From the NCBI GenBank assembly GCA_003013855.2, contig PVNU02000924.1, forward strand, positions 310,001-374,000: 64,000 bases of DNA, given 5' to 3'. This DNA comes from Liriodendron chinense. Its lineage: Eukaryota > Streptophyta > Magnoliopsida > Magnoliales > Magnoliaceae. Below the pieces are notes generated by a model. It was not told where the DNA came from, did not search any database, and worked only from the letters and a program-made list of their open reading frames with translations. The translations under genes and the position numbers were made by a program. Positions 33,317-45,466 of this stretch are shown in pieces. Each line of letters begins with the position of its first letter. Position 1 is the stretch's first letter.

Positions 33317-34075
33317 GTCTTAGATGTCAAAGTGGAAGTGAGTCATACAACTCACATTCATAGGTTTTCATTTAAGTTGCGCGAGTCAAGGCATGGTGTC
33401 AAATATCTTATTTAGGAGAAATATCAAGTCCAATAAGACGATCGATTTCGTATAGTTTCGTGGTCAACGACCTATTAACAAATGGTCCATAACTTTTTTA
33501 GGTATCTCTGCCACTATTAAGGTTATTTCAGGAATAAAACTTGGAGGCACAGTATACTAGGATTGTCACAGGCATTATTAGGTACATGATGTGACATATA
33601 TGGTACATTTATTTGCAATGTAAGGGAGGTTAATTACAGTCGTACGATTCTATATGTCAAAATGGCTATTTAGTCAAATTGGCTTATATACTTAAGATAA
33701 TCAAGATCTAATCCGTTTATTACATAGATTCTTCGATGGAACTTCGTTATGATTAGGTGACATGGATGGATCGACAATGTTTTCATCAGATCGTGACTCA
33801 AGGCATATAAATCGAAAAGTTTGGCACAAGATTAACTCGATTGTTGAGGTGTATATAGGTCTCATAGGGTGTCGAATCAAGTTTATATGATTCAATTAGC
33901 ATATCCGAATATTATACAAAGTTTAGATTAGTTTGGGCTTTAGAATGAAGGTTTCATGTACAAATCTTCGAAGTTTTAGAGCTTTAAGTTAGGCGCATGC
34001 ACCTATGATTTTTCAGGTAAATCAGAAGAGTTTTAATGATGCTCGAGTATAAAAAAATTCAGAATATTACAATCT
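33317..34075. other. Flanking DNA left of element B
   Basis: AT-rich sequence with no gene, repeat or RNA that I recognise. Confidence 0.5.
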
Positions 34076-34080
34076 ATCCC
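34076..34080 (+). repeat. Left target site duplication of element B (ATCCC)
   Basis: ATCCC directly before the LTR, repeated at 57953-57957 directly after the 3' LTR. Five bases is the usual size for Ty3/gypsy integrases. The perfect match fixes the element ends and shows that both ends of B come from one insertion. Confidence 0.9.
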
Positions 34081-35598
34081 TGTCGACACCCCACCTTCGG
34101 CTACACTGTTGGTAGAAATAGCTGGATGAATGGAGGACCATACCCCCAAATCCCAGCCCAAACTCAGCCAAACTCACCCTTGTAGGCCCCATTCCATAGC
34201 CCAGATCAAGCCTGAACCCAGTCAACCCAGTCCTAAACACCACCCTGAAAAACCCCCCATAAAAAAAAGGCCAGTCAAAAAATCCCAAAAAAGTCAAACT
34301 CACTGAGTCAACTCGCTGAGTTAACCCGCTGAGTCAACCCGTCGAGTCAACCGAGAAACACCGAGTCAACCCGTCGAGTCAAACCACCGAGTCGACCGCT
34401 GAGTCAACTCACTGAGTCGACCAGCGAGTCCAACAGCAGCCCCGAGGGAGCGAACGTACTCGCTGGAAACCGAGGAGCGGCCGTACGGGCGGCCCATGGC
34501 AGGCCGCCCGGAAAAAATTACGAGAGTTGCCACTCTCCGCTGCTATAAATACCCCCTCCCCCTTCTCTTTTAAAAAGAACAACCGGCCAGAGAGAGTCCA
34601 TCCATTGGAGTCATCCTTCTCCACCCTTAGCCCATTTTTCCACCAAGGAGAGCCCGAGTGAGGAGAGCCTAACCCTGGTCCAGCTTTGCCTGACCACTGG
34701 TCCAAGCCTCCCCAAGCCATTCAAGTCCTGATCCAGCCACTCGAAGCCAACCCTTGCGACACCTCCGTCCATCCAGCTATCATTTTTCCAGCATCATCTC
34801 ATTTGCATCTAGCATAAGTGCAACATTTACTTTTCTTCCAACCCCCCTGCTTCACTACTGGCACCTTGATCCATCAAGTACACATGCATATGTCTTTATA
34901 TTAAAGCACCTGTCAGTTCGAGCGTATGCTCTGGGCTTGCCCGTTGTTGGAACCTGCCCATCAGAAACTCTTACTGTTCAGACCTGCATTCATGCTTCAC
35001 CATAAAACACCTTGATCATTCAAGCACACTGCATACGTCTTATATTAAGCACCTGTCAGTTCGATCGTACGCTCTGGGCTTGCCCGTTGTTGGAACCTGC
35101 CCATCAGAAACTCTTACTGTTCAGACCCGCATTCATGCATCATGTCATTCATGAGAATATACGAGGATTAAAATAGACTTTCAAGTATTAGTTCGATTCT
35201 GTGAAGTAGAGACCGTACTTCGGTACGGGCAGTGTGTGGGGTGCTTAACCTCTTCCCACCTTGTAACCGTGATCCCTTACCTTGAATCTCTGGTCGTAGA
35301 TCAAAAGGAGTCATTTTAGAGGAAGGAATCTTCGGATCCCCTTCTCTAACATTTCTACGGGGTCTAGCCGACTGTAGATTCGAAGTAATTGGCTAGTGGC
35401 GACTCTGGTCTTATATAAATTCACTTAAACACATCCAGCTCAATACGACAATCAAACGAAGCCCTCGAGAACGAGGCAAGCCAGTGGCACAAACGGCGAT
35501 TTCGCACTCACGCATCCTCATCTCCTTCTTTTCCGAAAGGAAAGGGGAAGGGAGAAGAACGTCGTGTGGGAGCGCGGAAAAATCGGCCAGGGTCCACA
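34081..35598 (+). repeat. 5' LTR of element B
   Basis: 1518 bases, TGTCGACACC (TGTAGACACC in the 3' LTR) to GGTCCACA. Holds the GAGTC array (34293-34432), the GC palindrome (from 34486), TATAAATA (34544-34551), the internal duplication and both UUCG hairpins (35213-35228, 35318-35347). Confidence 0.97.
34544..34551 (+). promoter_or_regulatory. LTR TATA box (element B 5' LTR)
   Basis: TATAAATA followed by a C-rich stretch, at the same place as in the other LTRs. It would drive the genomic RNA of element B. Confidence 0.75.
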
Positions 35599-35601
35599 GA
35601 A

Positions 35602-35619
35602 TGGCGACTCCGCTGGGGA
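35602..35619 (+). promoter_or_regulatory. Primer binding site of element B
   Basis: TGGCGACTCCGCTGGGGA, three bases after the LTR, identical to element A. Confidence 0.85.
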
Positions 35620-35889
35620 ATGAGCTAGTCCCACTAGTCGTGATCCGACTTGAAAAACGGAATCATTCCTGTATTTGAAAGTCACTAATCCTCATACAAT
35701 CTCATCTGCATGGCATTCTACCCAAAACCCAAAAAAAAAATATAGAAAATCCTAAAACCAACAAAAAAATAGAAAATCCCAAAACCCAAAAGAGTAGAGT
35801 ATAGTCCTCACCATTGCGCCTACTCGGCTCAACGTACGCGGAGACAACTTTCCTTCCGCAGCATAATCCGCACTCGGGCTCAACAAGCC

Positions 35890-38748
35890 ATGTCCGACCA
35901 CGAAGAAGAAACTCGTCTCTTCCCTGCTCTTGAGATGACCGAAGCGCAACCTCCAGCGTAACAGCCCATTAATAATACGCCAATCATACAAGAATTGGCA
36001 CAAGGAGTGAGAGCAATGCAAGAAATGCTCTTGCAATTCATGCAATCACAAGCCACCGCAGCAGCCAACAATCAGGTTGGCCCAGTTCAGCAATCTCAGC
36101 AGCCATGCCGGGTCCTTTCGGCCTCCAGTTCAAATCAAGCACAACCATCGGAGTCTACCCAAGACTACCGACAACAGCCATCTCAGCCCTTCGCTATGGG
36201 GCATCCTTCTCAATATCTTCCTGCGACGACAAGGCCATCTTAGAGCACTTCCGTTGCAGGAACATCCAGTCAACCTCCAGTCAATCCTACAAACAACAAT
36301 CTCAGTAGATCTCAGAATGCCCCCGCCGATGGGACACCTTTTCAATTTCAGCACATCCCCGCCGATGGGATTTCAATTCAATTTCCAGCAACAGGGACAG
36401 CACTGGCGAATGCCCACAACGGGGGTCAGTGTCAAGCCCACATCAATCAGCGGACAGTGGCGAATACCTAACAAGGGGGTCACTTCCCAGCATCTCAGCC
36501 TCCTGTAAACAGGAGCACTTTTCAATTCCAGCACATCCCCGCCGATGGGATCCCAGTTAATTTTCAGCAATCTTCAATTCAGCAAAATCCAGTTAATTTC
36601 CAGCAATCTTCAATTCAGCAAAACCTAGTTAATTTCCAGCAAGTTCCAGTTCAACCTTCAGTACAGTCTCCAGTTCAGTTACCATCATTTCAAGCTCAAG
36701 TTCATCAGAATCCAGTTCAATCATCAAACCAATTTCAGCAACCCGCGGTTGCTTTTCAGCAAGCCCATAGGGTCGAAGACATCGACCACTATGCCAAAAA
36801 AGAACGTGCCTTACTCCAGGAGGCACCAGTCGCTCGAACAGATCACTCAGGACTGGACGAGTTGCGGGAGCAGTTCCAGATCTTGCAAAATCAGCTTCAG
36901 CGACAGTAAGGAATCGACCTACCTTCGACCAAGTTCAGAGACTTGTGTCCTTTCCCAGATGCTCAGGTACCTCAAAACTTTGAGGTTCCAAAGTTCAAAA
37001 GATACGACGGCAGCGGTTGTCCCACAGCACATCTCAAGGCCTTCTGTGGAGAGCTGAGTGCAATCTCAGGAAATGAAGGGGCCCTCATTCGTTTGTTCCA
37101 AAAATCTCTGAAGGGCGATGCCCTCGATTGGTACACTTCATTGGATTCCCACCGCATCAGGACGTGGGAACAGCTTTCCCAGGCTTTCGTTGACAGATTT
37201 GCGTACAATCTCAACATGGCACCCAGAAGAGCCGACCTCGCAGCTCTCAGGCAAAGGAGTGATGAAACACTGTCAGCCTACGTGGGACGTTGGCGAGCTA
37301 TGGCAGCCAGAATGCGGACACCCATCGACGACGAAGAACAAATCTCCATGATTGTTCATTCAACATACCCAGGCATATCCGGGTATCTCATCTCGCATCC
37401 ATATGCGAATTTCTCACAATTGATCCGTGCTGGAGAGCAAGTCGAAGCAGGAATCCGGGCCGGGACAATCTCCCCATGGCCTCATCAAGCCACTACAGTC
37501 AAGAGGAACAGAGTGGAAGGAAGACCTATCGGGCACGGGAATGGAAACCGTAGTGGTTCTCCTCCTCGCCCAACGGAGGTAAACAACATCAACACCACTG
37601 CTCAAGGAAATCAACGTGCTCCCCCACAGGGACGTCAACAGTATCAGCAGAATCTAGTTCAGCATCAGCCTCAGCGGTATCAGCCACAACCGAATCCTCA
37701 GCCACAACCACCTCGACAACAGCAGCAGTTCAGAGGAAAAGGCCAATACTCATACCAGAACAGGTAGAATTACAGGGAGTCCAGGAAGTTCACTCCACTC
37801 AGTCAACCACTTAGTCAAATCATGACTACACTGGTACAAAAGCAGTTACTCACTCTGATGACACCTAGGCCTCCGCCTCATCCTCTGCCTCCAAACTACC
37901 GAGAAAATGAGTACTGTGCCTACCATCAAGGACGTGGCCACGCCACTGATCGATGTTATACTTTGAAAAATGCTATACAAGACCTAATTGATGACTGCAA
38001 GATCGTCATCTCGGTCCCTGGAACTTCTCCAGCAGCTTCCACCAACATCCTTCAGAATCCCCTGCCTCAACATCCGACGGATCCCAGTTCGTCTCGTGGC
38101 CCTGCAGTCAATAGTATAGAAGAAGGGGACCATATCAATCGCTTCTTCTCCCCTATTCAGTCCATTCATGCCTACACTTATGAGCCGACAAATCCTCCTC
38201 CAGTCTTGCAAGGGGCAAGTCCCTTTCTTCCTTCAATCTCCGAGCCGGTAGTGCTCGAAGGAGCACCTTTATATGATATACCAGTTGTTCAAGGGACACC
38301 TTACAACCATTCGAGCTGGGAACCAGTCGTCCTGGAAGGAGCACAATCATACATTGAGCCCTCATACGAACCTGTCATCTTGTAAGGGGCAACTCCAGAA
38401 CAATCCAATCCGCAATGGAAGGATTATACCCATCAACAACAAGAACCCGTTGTATTGGAAGGAGCTCTTCCAGTCGAACCAGTCATATTGCAAGGGGAAA
38501 ATCCCGGGGGCGTATCAATCACGCTACGGCAGCTCGGACGAACAGAGAAACCTCCTGCCATATCAAGAGGACCAGTATTCATTCCATGGGAGCCTCCCAC
38601 CCCAGGAACAGTCAAGCCAGGACCACGACCTTATGTGGTCTATGAAGACAAGCCTTGATACTACCCCTTCAGCACAGGCAACAATGTAGTTCTCAAGGCA
38701 AAAGCTCCATACGAGGAAGATCTGGTACCTACACCAACACCATTGTAA
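35890..38748 (+). pseudogene. gag: gag of element B, with in-frame stops
   Basis: Same domains as in A: Gln-rich N-terminus, capsid domain (TWEQLSQAFVDRF), CX2HX4HX4C knuckle near 37919, and EPVVLEGA linker repeats. Shared stops are at 35959, 36241, 36469, 38383, 38656 and 38746. B-specific stops are at 36907 (CAA to TAA) and 37765 (CAG to TAG). The A stop at 1892 is a Ser codon (TCA) here, so it arose in A. Confidence 0.85.
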
Positions 38749-38754
38749 GAACCG

Positions 38755-40758
38755 GTGGTCCTAGAAGGCAAAAGGGAGGAAAACTACAAAGAGGTTCCAT
38801 GGCACTATCCAGAATGTGCGGAAGTGGGGAACATGAATCCCAATGGGCGTTGCATCCGAAGAGATAATCAGAACAGAGGAGATACCAAAGGTGCTATCTC
38901 AGGCCTCGGCAACAAAAATGAAGCCGCATACGATGTGGCGACTCAGCTCAAGTCAATCCCTGCACAAATCTCAGTATGGGAGCTACTCTGCACATCTTGC
39001 ATACACCGAGAAATGTTTGCCAAAACCTTGAACGATGCTCATGTCTCCTCCGATACGGCACCAGAAATGATAGCTTTGATGATTGGACAACTCCTGGCTC
39101 CGCGCGCCATCACCTTCACAGATAATGAGTTGCCACCAGAAGGGCGCGATCATGGGCGATCCCTCAACATAGCCTTACGATACAAAGACCTTTGTGTTCC
39201 GCTGGTCCTTATCGATAATGGCTCAAGCTTAAATGCCTGCCCACTCAAGACTGCAGAACGTCTGGGAATCAGTCCTTCTTCACTCCGACCCAGCACCATA
39301 TGCGTCAGAGCATTCGACAACACCCGCCGATCAGTGGAAGGGGAGGTCGACATAGAGGTACAGATAGGTCCGGAAGTCTCCACCATCACATTCCAAATCT
39401 TGGATATATCAGCCTCTTTCAACATGTTGCTCGGACGACCGTGGCTGCACAAGGTTGGAGCTGTGCCATCAACCCTGCATCAACGAGTGAAGTACATCTG
39501 TGGAAATCAAGTGATCTCTATCCATGCAGAGAAGGAACTCATCATTCCTTCTAATGCTGCTGCCACTGAACCAGACATCCCGGTCATCGATATCCAGCAC
39601 TCTGAAGAAGACGTCCCGTTTCACAGTTTTGAATTCGAGACTGTGAACTCTATCGCCAATCCAGAACCAATAAGGGTGGACCGTGTCTTTTCACCGGCAG
39701 AGCATCTTAGCCTCAAATACCGAATGAAGAATCACTTCAAGTCTAGAAAGGTACCGCTGATATATAACCAACGCAAATGGGGACTCGGATACAGGTCAAC
39801 ATTCATGAACAAAATGAGGAAGAAATTTCGGTGCTCACCCATCCAGTTCGTCAAGCCCGGAGAACCTTGCAAAGATCCAGAAGGGAATCAACCGACTGCA
39901 CTATACAAAGGCCTCCCGATGAGCCTAGTTTGGGCCACGTGGCCCCCCATTCGATGGGATCAGATTCTCGAACCATCTAAGCCTCCAGAAGAAGAAGGAA
40001 ATGATGAAGACGAAGAAGGAAGACAAACACAGCAGCTTCAGGACCAGGTTACCCTGACACCTGCTCCCAACCAGGGGCACAACCTGCCCACGTCAGCACC
40101 AATCAACCAGGGGCACAACCTGCCCACTTCAATCAGCCAGGGGCACAACCTGCCCACTTCAATCAACCAGGGGCACAACCTACCCACTTCAATCAGCCAG
40201 GGGCACAACATGCCCACTTCAATCAGCCAGGGGCACAACCTGCCCACTTCAATCAGCAAGGGGCACAACTCGCCCATCTCAGCACCAATTAGCAAGGGGC
40301 ACGACTTGCCCATCTCTGCAAAGTCAACATCATCAATCATCAGCCAGGGGCAGAAGCAGCCCATCCATTGGACCCAGAAAGGGAAGTGGCCAGCCCTAGA
40401 TTGGTCTGATGTCCAGGTTCCAAACTTGTGTCTCACTGTGGAACCAGACGAACTGCAATGCGAGGTAAGTGATCCGGGAGGGACTGAGTACGATTCAGAT
40501 CTCGAACCTGACCAGCAAGAAGTCATGGTCATTGGGCCAGATCGTGACTCTTCGCCCAAATCATCAACCCCCACCTCTTCAGGGGAGGAAGTGTGGGGTC
40601 CTGAATGGTCATCTGTTCCCCTAACTTTTGAATCAGCCAAAGAGCCATCTGAGGGCTTTGGCTTCCAAAAAAAACGCCTGTCTAGGCAACGATCGGAACT
40701 TTGGAACAAGTTGGGATCAATCAGGGTCTGCAATGCCCGCTTGTTCAAAGTCCCGTGA
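38755..40758 (+). CDS. Protease region of element B
   Basis: Open like its twin in A, with the same LIDNGSSLNACP active-site motif (~39208), LLGRPWLHKVGA (~39427) and 10-residue repeats (40069-40320). The probable splice donor is at 40465. The true N-terminus is that of gag. Confidence 0.75.
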   Translation: MVLEGKREENYKEVPWHYPECAEVGNMNPNGRCIRRDNQNRGDTKGAISGLGNKNEAAYDVATQLKSIPAQISVWELLCTSCIHREMFAKTLNDAHVSSDTAPEMIALMIGQLLAPRAITFTDNELPPEGRDHGRSLNIALRYKDLCVPLVLIDNGSSLNACPLKTAERLGISPSSLRPSTICVRAFDNTRRSVEGEVDIEVQIGPEVSTITFQILDISASFNMLLGRPWLHKVGAVPSTLHQRVKYICGNQVISIHAEKELIIPSNAAATEPDIPVIDIQHSEEDVPFHSFEFETVNSIANPEPIRVDRVFSPAEHLSLKYRMKNHFKSRKVPLIYNQRKWGLGYRSTFMNKMRKKFRCSPIQFVKPGEPCKDPEGNQPTALYKGLPMSLVWATWPPIRWDQILEPSKPPEEEGNDEDEEGRQTQQLQDQVTLTPAPNQGHNLPTSAPINQGHNLPTSISQGHNLPTSINQGHNLPTSISQGHNMPTSISQGHNLPTSISKGHNSPISAPISKGHDLPISAKSTSSIISQGQKQPIHWTQKGKWPALDWSDVQVPNLCLTVEPDELQCEVSDPGGTEYDSDLEPDQQEVMVIGPDRDSSPKSSTPTSSGEEVWGPEWSSVPLTFESAKEPSEGFGFQKKRLSRQRSELWNKLGSIRVCNARLFKVP

Positions 40759-40891
40759 ATTTCAAAAACCCAAAAAAATCAAAAACTTTCAAAAGCCAAA
40801 AACATCTAGTATTTCCATTTCAGAAAAATCTCAAAAATCAAAAAACATTTCTTTCCCTGCATTCAATAGTGTGCCAAGTTCGTCTAAAGAG
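40465..40891 (+). other. Probable protease/RT intron of element B
   Basis: Donor GAG|GTAAGT at 40465; in-phase acceptor candidates at 40795 and 40891. Sequence matches element A, so it offers no independent evidence. Confidence 0.45.
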
Positions 40892-42319
40892 TCGCATGAG
40901 TTTGAAGTCAAATCATATGATTTCGACATCGAATTAGACTTCGAACTCATGGGTCTGGACGAAGCTCGGGACGAGGAAGATGATGATCCTGCTCCCGAAC
41001 TTGAGGATCTCCTCAAAAAGTTTGAATCCAAAGCCAATGTTGTAGCCGATGATTTCGTGATAGTAAACTTGGGGACGCCTGAGATCCCTAGGGAAGTACG
41101 CATTGGAAAATCGTTGCTACCTGAGATGAAACAAAAAATGATAGAGTTCCTAGCTCCAAGATTGTCCAACTTCGCGTTCTTATATAAAGACATGCCGGGG
41201 CTCGATGAAGAGCTCGTTGTACACCATCTGCCAACCAAGGCAGATATGAAGCCAGTGAAGCAGAAACTTCGAAGAATGAAGCCAGAGTGGGCCCTGAAAG
41301 TCCGAGATGAAGTCATCAAGCAATACAACGCGGCATTCTTGGTAGTCTCCAATTACCCTGAATGGCTCGCCAACATCGTACCAGTACCGAAGAAGGATGG
41401 CAAGGTTCGAATGTGCATCGACTTCCGAGATCTCAACAAAGCCAGTCCAAAAGATGACTTCCCTTTGCCACATATCGACACTCTGGTCGACAACACTGCT
41501 GGATACAAGATCTTCTCATTCATGGACGGGTTCTCAGGTTACAATCAGATTAAGATGGCCGTCGAAGATCGTGAGAAGACATCATTTATCACTCCCTGGG
41601 GAACCTTCTGTTACAGGGTGATGCCGTTCGGTCTGAAGAACGCAGGAGCAACACATCAGCGAGCAATGACAGCACTATTCCACGACATGATGAACAAAGA
41701 ACTTGAAGTATATGTGGACGACATGATCGTCAAATCTGGCACAATTGAAGGACACTTTGAAGATCTGAAGAAGCTATTCAACAGATTAGAAAAGTACAAG
41801 CTCCGTCTCAACCCTCAGAAATGTGTCTTCGGTGCAATGGGAGGCAAACTCCTCAGCTTTATGGTGAGCGAGGACGGCATCAGGGTCGACGAGACCAAAA
41901 CCAGAGCAATCATTGAGATGCCCCCTCCTAGAACAAAGAAAGAAATTCGTGGCTTTCTCGGCAGAATTCAATACATCAGTCGCTTAATCTCACAGCTCAC
42001 ACCTATCCGTGAGCCCATATTCAAGCTCCTTCGGAAGAACGTTCCAAAAGAATGGAATGATGATTGCCAAGTCGCCTTCGACCGCATCAAGAAGTATCTC
42101 ATGAATCCTCCAGTCCTAGTGCCACCCACTCCCGGACGACCACTATTGTTATACATCTCGGTAGCAGCAGAAGCCATTGGCTGTGTCCTCGGCCAGCACG
42201 ACGAGACCGGGAAGAAGGAACAAGCAATATACTATTTGAGTCGAAAGTTCACCGACTACGAGACCAGGTATTCCCCGATCGAGAAGACTTGCCTCGCCCT
42301 AGTCTGGGCAACTCAGTGA
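40628..42319 (+). pseudogene. Reverse transcriptase and RNase H of element B
   Basis: Matches the A copy, with YVDD near 41711 and the TGA stop at 42317 shared. No B-specific break within RT. Confidence 0.9.
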
Positions 42320-42841
42320 CTCCGTCAATACATGATTGCATTCCCTATTCTCCTCCTCGCTCGCATGGATCCGCTCAAATACCTGTTCGAGAAACCGGCG
42401 CTCACTGGAAGGATAGCTAAATGGCAGCTACTCCTGTCTGAGTTCGACATCACCTATGTCACTCAGAAGGCAATCAAGGGACAGGCCCTCGCCGATCATC
42501 TTGCGGCTCACTCCCTCCTGGATTATCAACCGCTCAAGACGTTCTTCCCTGATGAAGATCTCTTGCTCATTGAAGAAGACAAAAAGAAGAAAAAAGATGA
42601 GTGGACGTTATTCTTCGACGACGCAGCAAACTCTAAAAGGAGCGGTATTGGAGCAATCCTCTACTCTCCAGACGATGTCCCTATTCCTATCTCGAGGCGC
42701 ATCGCGTTCGAGTGCACCAACAACATGGCAGAGTACGAAGCATGCATCGCTGGCTTAAGGGAAGCCATAATCTTGGGCGTCAAGGAGCTACGAGTATTTG
42801 GAGACTCACAGCTTATCATCAATCAGACCAATGGCGAATAG
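42320..42841 (+). pseudogene. RNase H tail and archaeal-type RNase H of element B
   Basis: Same motifs as A (FFDDAANSKRSGIG, NNMAEYEA, VFGDSQL). Shared TAG at 42839. One Phe-to-Leu difference (LLLIEEDKK against LLFIEEDKK in A). Confidence 0.85.
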
Positions 42842-44338
42842 AAGACCAAGGATGAGAAGTTGATACCATATCATGTGTATCTTGACAATCTGATCGAAGA
42901 ATTCAAGGAAATCACCTTCTCATACATGCCCAGAGCCAAGAACCAGTTTGCAGATGCTCTCGCCACACTCGCATCAATGCTCGAGATCCCAAAAGGAGCT
43001 TCAGAATGGGAGCTCACAGTCGAAATTCAAAAAGAGCCTGCTTTCTGCCTGCAAATAGAAGAAGCCGAAGCTGTCCCTGACAAACCCTGGTATGCCGACA
43101 TCAAGCAATATCTCGAAACCCAGGAGTATCCAGAGTCAGCAACAGCAACAGATCACCGAACCATTCAACGTTTGGCCGGCCAGTTCACCATCAATGGCGA
43201 AGTTCTTTACAAGCGATCCTATAATCACATCCTCCTTCGATGCGTCGATGAAACAGAAGCTGCAAAGATCATGAAAGAAATACATGAAGGAATCTGTGGC
43301 CCACACATGAATGGGCACATGATGGCAAAGAAGATTCTACGACTCGGCTACTATTGGCTCACCATGGAGACAGACTGTTGCCAGCACGTCAGAAAATGCT
43401 TCAAGTGTCAGGAGCATGCAAATCAAATCCATGCCCCATCATCAGAGTTATACAACCTGACCACCCCCTGACCCTTCTCCATGTGGGGACTTGACATCAT
43501 CGGCAAGATCAGTCCCAAAGCATCAAATGGTCATGAGTACATACTTGTGGCAGTCGACTACTTCACCAAGTGGGTAGAGGCAGCCTCCTACACCACGATT
43601 GCAGCATCTCAAGTGATCAAATTCATGAAGAACAACATCATATGCCGGTATGGAATCCCTAATGCCATCATCACAGATAATGGGACCCCGTTCGTCAACA
43701 AGAAGATGGATGACTTCCTCAGCAAATTCAAGATCCAGCGTCATCGATCAAGCCCCTACCGTCCTCAGATGAATGGTGGGGTAGAAGCCGCAAACAAGAC
43801 AATCGTCAGGATATTCGAGAAGATGGTCGTGACCTATCGAGATTGGTCAGATATGCTCCCATATGCACTTTGGGCCTATCGAACGTCTGTACGGTCTGCT
43901 ACGGGCGTTACTCCTTTCGAGCTTACTTATGGAATGAAAGCAGTTCTACCAGTCGAAGTGGAAATACCATCACTTCGGGTGTTATTAGAAAGCGGAATTG
44001 AAGAAGGAGAATGGCAACGGGCCAGATTCGATCAGTTGCAGCTAGCAGATGAAAAGCGCATGAGTGCACTAAGTCATTCACAATGCTATCAGAAAAGGAT
44101 CGCTTGGGCTTACAACAAGAGAGTCCGGAAAAGAAGTTTCAAGGTAGGCGACATGGTCATGAAGAAGATTCTACCGTAGCACCTTCCGGATCCCAGAGGA
44201 AAGTTCAAACCCTCGTGGGACGGGCCGCTGATCATCAGAGAAGTACTTCCTGGAGGCGCCCTCAGACTCACCAGCATGAGAGGGGTGGATCTTCCTGAGC
44301 CAACCAACGCCGACAACGTGAAGATCTTTCACGGGTAA
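42842..44338 (+). pseudogene. End of aRH and integrase of element B
   Basis: HHCC region and DDE core as in A. A B-specific TGA at 43469 replaces the Trp of TPWPFSMWGLD, just before the first catalytic Asp. The shared TAG at 44177 and natural stop at 44336-44338 follow. A Ser-to-Asn difference lies near 43193. Confidence 0.9.
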
Positions 44339-44791
44339 GTCATTCTGACCTTATCAAGAGTTACTTTAATAGAGCTGAAGTCAAGAGGTCGAAGCTAAGA
44401 TCTCTGAGAAATCATTCCCGTCCACCAACAAGTGTTTCAAATAAAGGGATTCGAAAAGAGGAAAATACAAAAAAAAAGAGGAGGAAAAATACAAAAAAAA
44501 AGAGAGAAAAAGAATACAAAAGAAGAAGAAAAGAGAAAGAAAAAGGGAAGCCAAAGCAAAGCACTCAAAAAAAAAAAAATCAATCCAAGAAACACAGTCA
44601 TCCATCCATTCATCTCAGAGGGGTCTTTAGCAAAGACCGACAGCTTTATCATCGTAACTTAGGATAAGGGCTGAAAGACTGCTATCGGCCGGCAACGACG
44701 GAATCCCGACCTCTAGCCGCCGCAGTTATCCAGAGATCTAGAAAGAAAAGAAAAAAAAAGAAAAAGAAAATGTGTGCCTAAACAAAGAGGG
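44339..44791 (+). other. A/purine-rich spacer of element B
   Basis: Same A and GA runs as 9858-10309, with one more A in the longest run. No gene. Confidence 0.6.
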
Positions 44792-45005
44792 CGGAGTGAA
44801 AACCCGAAAGGGCGCTCCGAGTAAAAACAGTGGGCATACAACGGACTTGGTGAAAACCCGAAAGGGCACTGAGGGTAAAAACAGCATAGCTGCCAAGGGG
44901 TAGGCAAGATCAAACACCCGGGACGTGGTGAAAACCCGAAAGGGAGCCACGGACAAAATGACGGGAAAAAGCCGGCTGTGGTGAAAATTCGAAAGAGCAC
45001 TGCAG
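44792..45005 (+). other. Array of four GAAA-capped RNA hairpins, element B
   Basis: Same four hairpins as 10310-10524. The only difference is one A fewer in the A-run between units 3 and 4. All stems are unchanged. Confidence 0.75.
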
Positions 45006-45466
45006 GCAAAAATGGCTCAAATAAAAAAAAAGAAAAAAGAAAAAAAGAAAAAATAAAAGTACAGGTACCAAGAAATCAGACAGTCCAGATCGGTTCAAGC
45101 AGTGAAAGTGCAAGAACAAGAGGAAGTACAGTCAGGAGCGAAGAACTCTACAAACTCTGACAATCTCAGGAAGCAAGAGTTTCCATTGCCTACATCTCTA
45201 GGGAACCAAAGGATCAAGCAAGTCAAATCTCGAGACATCGGTCAAATCATTGACCGAGCCCCAGTTCTGATTCCTATATCCCGACGCAAAGTCCAGAAAC
45301 ACCCACAAGATAACTCATGGCACAGTAGATTTTCAAACAGTTTTCTCTTTTCAATTAAAGGCATCATATTTCTTTTACATATCATATCATCTTTTTCAAA
45401 AAATACAAAAAAATGCATCATCATCAATCATATATGTAAAAAAGAATGTGCAGGTGGCCAACACAA

